From Collinsella sp. (lineage in GTDB: Bacteria > Actinomycetota > Coriobacteriia > Coriobacteriales > Coriobacteriaceae): 26,250 nt of DNA. The position numbers and the translations under genes are program-made. Position 1 is the first letter of the stretch. Each line of letters begins with the position of its first letter. A model generated the notes under the pieces. The model did not search any database. It saw only the letters and a program-made list of their open reading frames with translations, and was not told where the DNA came from. The stretch spans positions 1 through 26,250 of the forward strand of contig DXZR01000030.1 in the NCBI GenBank assembly GCA_019419555.1, read 5' to 3'. Positions 1 to 6,145 of this stretch are shown here, one piece after another.

Positions 1-480
1 CCTCTCGTCGAAGACGAGCCCGTGCCTGAGCAGGAACTTGGAGAGCCGCTGCTTCGAGCGCGAGAGGTCGTCCCTCGCGTCCTCGAGCGCCCTGGTCAGG
101 TCGCGGGCGGCCTCGCACTCGTCGTCGGGGACCCACACCTCGACCACGTTGCCGACCGACAGCATGCGGGCGAGGAACTCGGCGTCGTTGCGGTCGTTCT
201 TCCTGCGCCTGTCCGCGCTGGGCTTGATCATCTTCGAGACGGCGCCGACCACGCAGTCGACCCCCAGGCCGGAGAGCCTCTTCTGCAGGTCGAACCCCGT
301 GACCCCGGACTCGTACACGCACCTGGCCTTTGGGTCCACGGACCGCACCCACCCCGCGACGGCGCCGGCGTCGTAGCCGAAGGTCGCGCAGCGCGCCTCC
401 CCGGTCATGACGTCGAGGGAGACTGCCTTTATCGAGCGGGCGTGGACGTCGAGTCCGACGAAGGTGGTAGTATCGAGCAT
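1..480 (-). CDS. IS110-family transposase, 5' part (gene runs off the left edge)
   Basis: This is the N-terminal 160 residues of a DEDD-type IS110 transposase, the RuvC-like recombinase that cuts and joins DNA by strand exchange without the DDE chemistry of most insertion sequences. The protein starts MLDTTTFVGLDVHARS. Visible acidic residues are D11 in the GLDVH motif, E57 in VYESG, and D96 and D99 in KNDRNDAEFLA, which match the family's DEDD set. The start at 480 is preceded by a strong GGAAGGGG. The C-terminal half with the catalytic serine lies outside the window, so it cannot be said whether the element is intact. The family assignment is secure; the IS name is not known. Confidence 0.9.
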   Translation of the reverse strand, partial: MLDTTTFVGLDVHARSIKAVSLDVMTGEARCATFGYDAGAVAGWVRSVDPKARCVYESGVTGFDLQKRLSGLGVDCVVGAVSKMIKPSADRRRKNDRNDAEFLARMLSVGNVVEVWVPDDECEAARDLTRALEDARDDLSRSKQRLSKFLLRHGLVFDER

Positions 481-580
481 GGGAGCCCCTTCCATGAATG
501 CGGCGTGGCCGCCGCGGCTGAATTAGACACTCACCATTGTCGGCCTAATCCGCGGTCTTTCATGCAGCAGGGGCTCTCAA
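481..580 (-). ncRNA. Candidate IS110 bridge-RNA region (nested stems in the element's upstream end)
   Basis: The non-coding stretch directly upstream of the transposase folds as nested inverted repeats. GAGCCCC 483-489 pairs with GGGGCTC 570-576, CATGAA 493-498 with TTCATG 559-564, CCGCGG 512-517 with CCGCGG 550-555, and ATTAG 522-526 with CTAAT 545-549, leaving internal loops and an 18-nt apical loop at 527-544. IS110-group elements are known to express a structured bridge RNA from the non-coding end beside the recombinase gene, with loops that pair with target and donor DNA. The stems are seen directly; the bridge-RNA role, strand and boundaries are inferred from position and family. Confidence 0.45.
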
Positions 581-881
581 TGTTTTTATGTCCTGCTCAT
601 ATCGTCTGTGCCGGCATTCGGGGACACTCCTTGCGGATTTGCGAGCAGTTTGCGCGTTTGTCGACGTGCGGGTGTTCATTTGTCGACTTCTTGGGCTGTG
701 GTCACCTGTTGTTTCTGTGGTGGCTGCAGGCATCTGGCTCAAAAGGGCGGGTTGGCCGTCTATGTTTGCCTGCGGTTTTGTTGCGGTGCACATTTTCGGT
801 CAAGCTTTTCGTCAAGTGTTTGGTCAGCATCTGGTTTGCAGTCGGAGGCCTATTTTGCCCGCGCTGGTCGTGGCTGCCCAC
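581..881. other. Intergenic stretch without a supported gene
   Basis: About 300 bases between the IS110 end and the leader of the next gene. The short frames here have no Shine-Dalgarno sequence or recognisable protein features and overlap each other on both strands. A direct repeat TTTGTCGAC occurs twice near 656-690. The outer end of the IS element should lie here or slightly left, but IS110 elements usually lack clear terminal inverted repeats and no boundary could be fixed. Confidence 0.4.
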
Positions 882-923
882 CCTCCTCGTAAGCTCAAAT
901 TGAGGTCCATCAGTTTGAGGAGG
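882..923 (+). promoter_or_regulatory. Possible Shine-Dalgarno-sequestering hairpin
   Basis: CCTCCTC at 882-888 is exactly complementary to GAGGAGG at 917-923, which is the ribosome binding site of the gene starting at 929. Pairing would hide the site behind a 28-nt loop. A competing pair, CTCAAA 894-899 with TTTGAG 914-919, overlaps the same strand. Complementarity is seen; regulation of translation is inference. Confidence 0.3.
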
Positions 924-928
924 ATGCC

Positions 929-1636
929 ATGACTGACCACGCTTTTGACCGAGCAGAGCTGGCTGAAGCCGTCGGCAACGATATTGCCGACATGGCTCAC
1001 TTTTGGATGCTGCGGAAGTTTCAATTCCTGGAGCCGGCACGCGAACAGTTCGAGATTATCGTCGACCCGTGGCTCAGCTATTGCGAGGAACCTTCTCAAA
1101 ACGAAATCATGGCCTACAACATGGCGTTTACCGATTGGCTGCTCTTCGAGCGCCCCTATCGCCATGGCAAAACGCTGCTCGAGCTATATGTTGACGAGCC
1201 GCCGGCATCGCTTTCGCCTGCCTCGCTCAAGCGGCTCGAGCGGGTACGCGACACGCAGTATTTCTCGCGCTTTGGCATTTTGGACAAGAATCCTGCGTCC
1301 GGCATGGTCGTGCTGAAGGACACGCGCACCGATCATCGCTTTGATGTCTACGACCCGCATATCGTGCAGAAGGAGCATTGGAACGACGGCGCGATTGCGG
1401 TGCGCCTCGCCTGCGTCGACGATGTCTGGCTTACGGCGGGACAGCTCTACCTGTATGACATCGCGCGCCTGAACGACACGGCGGTCGACGGACCGGGTGC
1501 GGTGCATCCCGAGGATCTGCAGGACGGCTTTGACACCTCGTGCATCAGCTTCTTCTTGCGTCTGGTCCGCGACATCATGGGCGCCCAGGGGCGGTACGTA
1601 AAGTCCCTCAACATCTACGAACAGGAATGGGGGTAG
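929..1636 (+). CDS. Hypothetical protein, 235 aa, not recognised
   Basis: A soluble, acidic and aromatic-rich protein with no signal peptide or membrane helix. I do not recognise the family. The start at 929 follows GAGGAGG with good spacing. Distinctive segments are a helical N-terminus (FDRAELAEAVGNDIADMAHFW), the sequence FTDWLLFERPYRHGKTLLELYV around residues 69-90, and a beta-rich middle (ASGMVVLKDTRTDHRFDVYDP). The GKT in that stretch is not in a Walker A context, since it lacks the GxxxxGK(S/T) pattern. Codon use looks like its neighbours. It lies between the IS110 end and the first repeat cluster, with no partner gene in an obvious operon. It is likely a real gene; function unknown. 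Confidence 0.75.
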   Translation: MTDHAFDRAELAEAVGNDIADMAHFWMLRKFQFLEPAREQFEIIVDPWLSYCEEPSQNEIMAYNMAFTDWLLFERPYRHGKTLLELYVDEPPASLSPASLKRLERVRDTQYFSRFGILDKNPASGMVVLKDTRTDHRFDVYDPHIVQKEHWNDGAIAVRLACVDDVWLTAGQLYLYDIARLNDTAVDGPGAVHPEDLQDGFDTSCISFFLRLVRDIMGAQGRYVKSLNIYEQEWG

Positions 1637-1676
1637 AGGATGGGCGGTTGTCGCCTGCCTTGCCTTCTGCCCTTTT

Positions 1677-1732
1677 GTCTCGATCTGTAACGTTTGGGGA
1701 CAAAAACCAGTCTATCTGTTACAGATCGAGAC
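1677..1732. repeat. Palindromic repeat unit 1
   Basis: Left arm GTCTCGATCTGTAAC 1677-1691 and right arm GTTACAGATCGAGAC 1718-1732 are perfect 15-bp complements with a 26-bp centre. First of three tandem units, 40 bp after the stop codon of the upstream gene. Confidence 0.92.
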
Positions 1733-1755
1733 GAATGCTTGGGCGCCGCTGGTTT

Positions 1756-1812
1756 GTCTAAATCTGTAACGTTTAGGGGCCTGGAGAACGTCTTACTGGT
1801 ACAGATCGAGAC
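1756..1812. repeat. Palindromic repeat unit 2
   Basis: Degenerate arms GTCTAAATCTGTAAC 1756-1770 and GGTACAGATCGAGAC 1798-1812 flank a 27-bp centre. It starts 23 bp after unit 1, so starts repeat at 79 bp. Three positions no longer pair. Confidence 0.88.
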
Positions 1813-1836
1813 GTTTGGCACCTGGCTGGGGGGAAT

Positions 1837-1893
1837 GTCTCAATCTGTAACATCTACAGTACAAAAATCGGTCTTCTTGTTACAGATCAAGAC
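1837..1893. repeat. Palindromic repeat unit 3
   Basis: Arms GTCTCAATCTGTAAC 1837-1851 and GTTACAGATCAAGAC 1879-1893 flank a 27-bp centre, 24 bp after unit 2. The unit ends only 26 bp before the chosen start codon of the next gene, so it would lie in that gene's mRNA leader. Confidence 0.9.
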
Positions 1894-1919
1894 GTTTGTC
1901 GGTGGAGGCAACGGTGACG

Positions 1920-2990
1920 ATGGTCCATTTGTCCGATGTGGTGGTGATGGAAGTGTCTAATACCGTTTTCAAGCACAAGCATACGACTCGCAACACGTTG
2001 GCGCGGAATAGGATGCTCGCGCGACTCACGGAGGCGACCGAGCAAGGTGCGCTGCTCGCAACGCATGACAATGCCGAGCTCATGTGGCTGCGGCGTCATG
2101 TTGGAACCGACGATATCGCGGAACCCGAGCCGTATTTGTTCTGCTTTCAACATGATTGGGGTGTGCTGACGCCGGCGGAGCGAACGCTGCGTACCATCAA
2201 AGGGCTTGCAGAGTTTCATCCCGATTGGGCGTTTTGGGGCTATGACGCGGCGCTTTTGTGGGGTCTGGAGGTGCCGAATGATCTGCTTGGGTCGCGTTTT
2301 CTTGTTAAGACGGGTTGTTCGGTGACGTTGAGCGGCGGGTGCAGGTTGTTGCGTCCGCAGATGGCGGGCGCACTCGAGCATGTTGATGGCGTGCGGGTGA
2401 CGTCGTTTTGGCGCACGGTGGAGGATTGCCTACTGCGTGCGCCGTTCTCCTACGGGTTGGCGATTGCCGATTCTGCACTGCGGGCGAAAGGCGTATCACG
2501 TGGGGATTTGTGCGAGCGCCTCCGCGCCGATTGCGAGGGCAGGCGAGGGTATCGCAGGGCACAGGTGATTGCGTCGTATGCGGACGGGCTGTCTGAAAAC
2601 GGCGGCGAGTCTCGGTTCCGAGCATTCTTTATTGCGTACGGCTTCCCGGTTCCGGAGCTGCAGGTGGAGTTTCGCGACCCGCTCGATCCGAGCCAGGTGT
2701 TTCGCGTCGACTATTATTGGCGGCTCGAGGACGGGACGTGTGTCATCGGCGAGCTCGACGGAAAGGGGAAGTACACCTTGCAGAGCGGCGAGGGTCGGGA
2801 GTCGGTTGACCCATTCGTGGCAGAGCGTCAGCGGGAATCTCATCTGACAATGCTCGGGCATAAGGTGCTTCGGTTTACGTTTGATGAGCTCAAGAATCCG
2901 GGGAAGCTGATCGAGAAAATGAGGCTGGCGGGTATTCCTCGGCAGGTTGAATTGGCTGAGGAGTGGAGATGCCAGTGGTATGGGCGCTGA
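1920..2990 (+). CDS. AbiEi-like N-terminal domain with C-terminal PD-(D/E)XK (DUF559/VSR-like) nuclease domain
   Basis: A 356-aa protein with two parts. The first about 190 residues (TPAERTLRTIKGLAEFHPDWAFWGYDAALLWGLEVP and beyond) resemble the helical, winged-helix-bearing region of AbiEi-type antitoxins and related actinobacterial proteins. The C-terminal part has ESRFRAFF (E230), FRVDYYW (D264) and GELDGKGKY (D280-x-K282), then a conserved end LGHKVLRFTFDEL. This is the arrangement of DUF559/VSR-like PD-(D/E)XK nucleases, with the metal-binding acids and lysine present. The reading frame extends upstream to a TTG at 1896, but ATG 1920 has GGAGG at 1904-1908, so it is preferred. The gene is bracketed by repeat units 1-3 and 4-5. 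No partner toxin is adjacent. Domain class is fairly sure; biological role is unknown. Confidence 0.8.
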   Translation: MVHLSDVVVMEVSNTVFKHKHTTRNTLARNRMLARLTEATEQGALLATHDNAELMWLRRHVGTDDIAEPEPYLFCFQHDWGVLTPAERTLRTIKGLAEFHPDWAFWGYDAALLWGLEVPNDLLGSRFLVKTGCSVTLSGGCRLLRPQMAGALEHVDGVRVTSFWRTVEDCLLRAPFSYGLAIADSALRAKGVSRGDLCERLRADCEGRRGYRRAQVIASYADGLSENGGESRFRAFFIAYGFPVPELQVEFRDPLDPSQVFRVDYYWRLEDGTCVIGELDGKGKYTLQSGEGRESVDPFVAERQRESHLTMLGHKVLRFTFDELKNPGKLIEKMRLAGIPRQVELAEEWRCQWYGR

Positions 2991-2998
2991 GAGGTTTT

Positions 2999-3055
2999 GT
3001 CTCGATCTGTAACGTTTAGAGGTTGTTTGAGCTCGTAATTGTTACAGATCGAGAC
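2999..3055. repeat. Palindromic repeat unit 4
   Basis: Perfect 15-bp arms 2999-3013 and 3041-3055, matching unit 1 exactly, flank a 27-bp centre. It starts 8 bp after the stop codon of the nuclease-like gene. Confidence 0.92.
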
Positions 3056-3079
3056 AAGCCGGTGAAACGTCGACCGAAT

Positions 3080-3136
3080 GTCTCGATCTGTAACATCAAG
3101 GGGCCTAATAACCCTGTACCTGTTACAGATCGAGAC
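3080..3136. repeat. Palindromic repeat unit 5
   Basis: Perfect arms GTCTCGATCTGTAAC 3080-3094 and GTTACAGATCGAGAC 3122-3136 flank a 27-bp centre, 24 bp after unit 4, so starts repeat at 81 bp. The centre contains an extra AGGGG/CCCT complement. Confidence 0.92.
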
Positions 3137-3246
3137 ATTTCCCTGGTGTCGCTGGGGTGGGACTGCAACGTGTTCCGTCTCCCCACATCCCCTCTTTCTT
3201 CCGTTAACCGATGCGTCTGCAGCAATCCAGCGGGACTAGGTGATAA

Positions 3247-3260
3247 TGAACAAATGTTCA
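3247..3260. promoter_or_regulatory. Small palindrome upstream of the amidohydrolase gene
   Basis: TGAACA-AA-TGTTCA is a 6-bp dyad with a 2-bp centre, 26 bp before the start codon. GATAAT at 3242-3247 could be a -10 element. No good -35 is visible. An operator role is a guess from position and symmetry. Confidence 0.3.
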
Positions 3261-3286
3261 AGTTAATCGTGAGGGAGGAGCTCGAT

Positions 3287-4657
3287 ATGGCATCTGCCGA
3301 TCGTCCCACATTGTTTATCAATGCGACCGTTCTGGATGGTTCGGAGCATATGGAGCCGCAGCCCGATATGGCCGTGGTCGTCGAGCGTGGCATCATCACC
3401 TGGATGGGACCGAGCGCTGTGGCCCAAGCTCCAGCGGGGGCTGAGGTCATCGACCTGGCAGGGGCGTATCTCATGCCGGGCCTCATCAATATGCACGTGC
3501 ATCTGTGCGGTTCGGGCAAGCCGGTCTCGGCGGGTGATGCGGGCGCGCTGATGAAGAAGCTCGACAATCCCGTGGGCCGCGCCATCGTTCGCCACATCCT
3601 CAAAGGCAGCGCCCAGCAGCAGCTGGCAAGCGGCGTGACTACGGTGCGCGGTGCGGGTGACCCGCTGTTTGCCGACATCGCCGTGCGCGATGCTATCGAT
3701 GCCGGCAAGTATCAGGGTCCGCGTCTGGTAGCGCCGGGAACGGGCGTTACAGTGCCGGGTGGCCACGGCGCGGGGCTGTTCGCGCAGGTCGCCAATACGC
3801 CCGACGAGGCGGCCGAACAGGTGCGCGACTTGTACGCGCGTGGTGCCGACGTCATCAAGTTGTTCGTAACGGGCGGTGTGTTCGATGCGACCGAGGTGGG
3901 CGAGCCGGGCGTGCTGCGTATGCCCGTGGAGGTTGCCGCAGCGGCGTGCAAGGCGGCGCACGATATGGGCCTTCCAGTTATGGCTCATGTCGAGAGTACC
4001 GAGGGCGTGAAGGCCGCGCTTGAGGCCGGCGTTGACACGATTGAGCACGGCGCTCCGTTGACGCCCGAGATCCTGGAACTGTACCGCGGCGCCGCGGGCA
4101 CGCAGCTTGAGGGGCGTGCGCCCAGCGTGACCTGCACCATCAGCCCCGCACTGCCGTTTGTATTGCTCGATCCGGAGAAGACTCATTCGACTGACACGCA
4201 AAAGAAGAACGGCGACATCGTGTGCTCGGGCATTATCGAGAGCGCTTGTGCGGCGCTGGAAGCCGGTATCAAGGTAGGCCTGGGCACGGATTCGAGCTGT
4301 CCGTTCGTGACCCAGTACGACATGTGGCGCGAGGTGGCCTATTTTGCCAAGTACGTGGGTGTGAGCAACGCCTTCGCGCTGCATACGGCCACGCAGGTCA
4401 ATGCCGAGCTGCTGGGGCTGGGCGGCGAGACCGGCACAATCGAGTGCGGTAAGGCCGCCGATATCCTGGTGACGCGCGAGAACCCGCTCGATGACCTGTG
4501 CGCTCTGCGAGAGCCGATGCACGTGATGTGTCGTGGCGATCTGATGCGCAAGCTCAAGGTCAAGCGTATCCCCGAGGTTGACGCCGAGCTCGACACGATT
4601 ATGGCCATGCCGTCCGAGGCGCTGGCCGAGGAGCTCGCCCGCGACGGCGTGGCGTAA
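3287..4657 (+). CDS. Metal-dependent amidohydrolase family protein (imidazolonepropionase/prolidase-like)
   Basis: A 456-aa cytosolic TIM-barrel hydrolase of the amidohydrolase superfamily, whose members hydrolyse amide or ester bonds with one or two bound metals. Visible ligands are H70 and H72 (INMHVHL after strand 1), K191 in VIKLFVTGG (the candidate carboxylated lysine), H234 in MAHVES, H254 in IEHGAPL and D335 in GLGTDSSCP. The N-terminal beta-sandwich part (TLFINATVLDGSE) and its C-terminal return (ADILVTRENPLDDL) are both present, so the protein looks complete. The frame is open upstream into repeat unit 4, but ATG 3287 has GGGAGGAG just before it. Substrate cannot be read from sequence; relatives act on Xaa-Pro dipeptides, imidazolones or guanidines. 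It stands alone and ends at a terminator. Confidence 0.88.
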   Translation: MASADRPTLFINATVLDGSEHMEPQPDMAVVVERGIITWMGPSAVAQAPAGAEVIDLAGAYLMPGLINMHVHLCGSGKPVSAGDAGALMKKLDNPVGRAIVRHILKGSAQQQLASGVTTVRGAGDPLFADIAVRDAIDAGKYQGPRLVAPGTGVTVPGGHGAGLFAQVANTPDEAAEQVRDLYARGADVIKLFVTGGVFDATEVGEPGVLRMPVEVAAAACKAAHDMGLPVMAHVESTEGVKAALEAGVDTIEHGAPLTPEILELYRGAAGTQLEGRAPSVTCTISPALPFVLLDPEKTHSTDTQKKNGDIVCSGIIESACAALEAGIKVGLGTDSSCPFVTQYDMWREVAYFAKYVGVSNAFALHTATQVNAELLGLGGETGTIECGKAADILVTRENPLDDLCALREPMHVMCRGDLMRKLKVKRIPEVDAELDTIMAMPSEALAEELARDGVA

Positions 4658-4676
4658 GCGCGCGATATGGCGATGC

Positions 4677-4699
4677 GACAAAGGGACAATCCTTTTGTC
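4677..4699. other. Short hairpin after the amidohydrolase gene
   Basis: GACAAAGGGA 4677-4686 and TCCTTTTGTC 4690-4699 form a stem with one G.T pair and a 3-nt loop. It lies directly before the stronger terminator and may add to it. Confidence 0.4.
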
Positions 4700-4707
4700 A
4701 TAATCAG

Positions 4708-4748
4708 AAAAAGCCGAGGTCCCAGTGCGAGGCCTCGGCTTTTATTTT
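4708..4748. terminator. Bidirectional rho-independent terminator between convergent genes
   Basis: AAAAGCCGAGG 4709-4719 pairs with CCTCGGCTTTT 4733-4743 over a 13-nt loop, followed by TTTTATTTT on the plus strand and by a matching T run on the minus strand. It can end the amidohydrolase transcript and the copper-region transcript. Confidence 0.85.
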
Positions 4749-4765
4749 GTCCCATGGTATGGCGG

Positions 4766-5239
4766 CTATGAGCGCGTCTCCATCTTGGCGTGGCACTTGG
4801 GACAGGTGACGCGGATCTTGCCCTTGCCCTTGGGGACGGAGAGCATCTGGCCGCAGTTAGGGCACTTGAGGTATGCCGTGGTCTTGCGACCCTTCCACAT
4901 CTTCTTGGCCGTGCGCTTGGCACGCTCAAAGTCTTCCTTGCTGGTGCCGGCCGCGCGCGAGGTGCTGGCCGCTGCGGCCCCGCCGCCCAAGCTGGCGACG
5001 AACTTGCCCAAGCCGGGGACCTTAGCCGAGCCGGCGACAAAGGCGTCGTTCTCCTTGCGACGTGCATCGATGTTTTTGGACAGGCCGCGCAGCACGCCGA
5101 TCACGATGACAGCGATGGCGATCCAGCTGAGCCACTGGATGCGGGCTATCGATCCGACCATCGCGATGACGATGCCGACAAAACCCATTACGATGGTGAG
5201 TTCATCGGCGCCATTGCGACCCTTCATAAAGTCATTCAT
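4766..5239 (-). CDS. Small membrane protein with C-terminal zinc ribbon
   Basis: A 157-aa protein. Two hydrophobic helices at about residues 14-31 and 37-52 place it in the membrane. A charged and Ala/Gly/Ser-rich linker follows, then a zinc ribbon with C126, C129 (CPNCG) and C146, C149 (CPKC). The start MNDFMKGRNG at 5239 is chosen because AAAGG precedes it; the frame stays open upstream but without a site. It follows csoR by 78 bp on the same strand and could be the last gene of the copper transcript, although the gap allows an independent promoter. The ribbon may bind zinc or nucleic acid. Function is unknown, and its link to copper is only positional. Confidence 0.72.
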   Translation of the reverse strand: MNDFMKGRNGADELTIVMGFVGIVIAMVGSIARIQWLSWIAIAVIVIGVLRGLSKNIDARRKENDAFVAGSAKVPGLGKFVASLGGGAAAASTSRAAGTSKEDFERAKRTAKKMWKGRKTTAYLKCPNCGQMLSVPKGKGKIRVTCPKCHAKMETRS

Positions 5240-5317
5240 GCAAATTGCCTTTCGTTCGATATACTGCACGCCTTTATACCCCTTTTGGTGCAAGGGGGAC
5301 AGGTACGTTTGCACCAA

Positions 5318-5590
5318 TTACTTGGCGAGCTTGTCGACGACGCGCTCTATCTCGGCGAGCTTGGCGGCCTTGAGTTCCTCGTCGCCCGATTCGATGGCCG
5401 AGGCGACGCAGCCCTCGATGTGAGCCTTGAGCACATCGGCGTTGATGCGGGCGATGAGCGCCTGCGTGGCCATGAGCTGCGTGGAAATATCGACGCAGTA
5501 GCGGTCCTCCTCGACCATCCGCAGGATGCCGTCGATCTGACCACGTGCCGTTTTGAGCATGCGGGTCACCGATTTATGGTCTGCCATCAT
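5318..5590 (-). CDS. csoR: CsoR-type copper-sensing transcriptional repressor
   Basis: A 90-aa all-helical repressor of the CsoR/RcnR (DUF156) family. The Cu(I) ligand set C32, H57 and C61 (RYCVDIS and LKAHIEGC) is present with the spacing of Mycobacterium CsoR (C36-H61-C65). The family signature RARGQIDGI-like stretch (TARGQIDGILRMVEEDRYC) is at 15-32. Members bind G/C-tract dyads as tetramers and leave DNA when Cu(I) binds. The start ATG at 5590 follows GAGGA; a second ATG comes next. It lies downstream of copZ and copA on the same strand, which fits autoregulation from the copA promoter. Copper rather than nickel or formaldehyde sensing is supported by the C-H-C pattern and by the neighbours. 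Confidence 0.92.
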   Translation of the reverse strand: MMADHKSVTRMLKTARGQIDGILRMVEEDRYCVDISTQLMATQALIARINADVLKAHIEGCVASAIESGDEELKAAKLAEIERVVDKLAK

Positions 5591-5634
5591 GGCGGGTCCT
5601 CGTTTCTGGTCAATCCTTCAAATACCTCGCCCTC

Positions 5635-5701
5635 AGTTGCGGTGAAATAGTTCTTGATTGAGGGCTTGGAGCGCTAAAACAGGAACTATTTCACCGCAAC
5701 T
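5635..5701. repeat. Perfect 19-bp inverted repeat between csoR and copZ
   Basis: AGTTGCGGTGAAATAGTTC 5635-5653 is exactly complementary to 5683-5701, with a 29-bp centre. It differs in sequence from the nine-unit family but has a similar design (15-19 bp arms, 26-29 bp centre). There is no T run, so it is not a typical terminator; it does not resemble a CsoR site. Confidence 0.85.
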
Positions 5702-5776
5702 TCTGAAGGGCTGGTTGAGCGGTGGTTGCTGGGCGGCTATGTCGGCCGACAGCGGTGCCTGCTGGTGCGGTGGCAG

Positions 5777-5998
5777 CTAGGCTGCGGTCACGGACAGGGC
5801 GTGGAACTTCTCGCCGGCGCCCTCGACGGCGGCAGTGAGCTGCTCAGCGGTCACGGTGTCGGCGCACTCCACCTGGACGGTCTGGGTCTCGTGATCGGCG
5901 TCGGCGTCGGTCACGCCGGCAACGTTGAGCAACGCCGTCTCGACGGTGGCGTCGCAGTGGCCGCACATAAGGCCGGAAGTCTTAATTGTGAAACGCAT
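5777..5998 (-). CDS. copZ: CopZ-like heavy-metal-associated copper chaperone
   Basis: A 73-aa HMA-domain protein (ferredoxin-like fold) expected to carry Cu(I) in the cytosol to the CopA pump. The metal site is C12 and C15 in GLMCGHC, the family's MxCxxC-like loop, and the length is typical of a single-domain chaperone. The frame is open for 37 further codons upstream, but ATG 5998 has AGAGAGGA at ideal distance and begins the domain exactly, so it is preferred. It lies 147 bp after copA and 186 bp before csoR on the same strand. Assignment to copper rather than mercury or zinc rests on the neighbours. Confidence 0.88.
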   Translation of the reverse strand: MRFTIKTSGLMCGHCDATVETALLNVAGVTDADADHETQTVQVECADTVTAEQLTAAVEGAGEKFHALSVTAA

Positions 5999-6061
5999 GG
6001 GTATTCCTCTCTGCTGTGTCGGCTTTCCCAGGCACCCGACCTTGACCCTCAAGCCGTCGCT

Positions 6062-6079
6062 CGCGTACCAAAGTACGCG
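6062..6079. other. Intercistronic hairpin between copA and copZ
   Basis: CGCGTAC 6062-6068 and GTACGCG 6073-6079 form a 7-bp stem with a 4-nt loop. GTCGC/GCGAC complements lie around it. No T run follows, so partial termination or mRNA processing is more likely than full termination. Confidence 0.5.
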
Positions 6080-6145
6080 TCGCTCCTCTTTCAGGTCAAT
6101 CTCGGGCACCTGGAAAACCCGTTCTAAATGGACTTAATGGTGAGC

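Noticed and set aside
560..793. 77-residue minus-strand open frame beside the IS110 end
   Set aside because: Composition is not protein-like, no Shine-Dalgarno sequence is seen, and it overlaps the structured element end.
1205..1210. Walker-type nucleotide site in the 235-aa hypothetical protein (HGKT)
   Set aside because: The glycine spacing of a P-loop is absent and no Walker B follows.
1677..1893. CRISPR array
   Set aside because: Regular spacing and differing spacers look similar, but the 15-bp repeats alternate in orientation, are too short and degenerate, and no cas gene is present.
1677..1893. Integron attC sites
   Set aside because: Unit length near 57 bp and palindromic form are reminiscent, but the outer ends lack the RYYYAAC and GTTRRRY boxes and there is no integrase or cassette layout.
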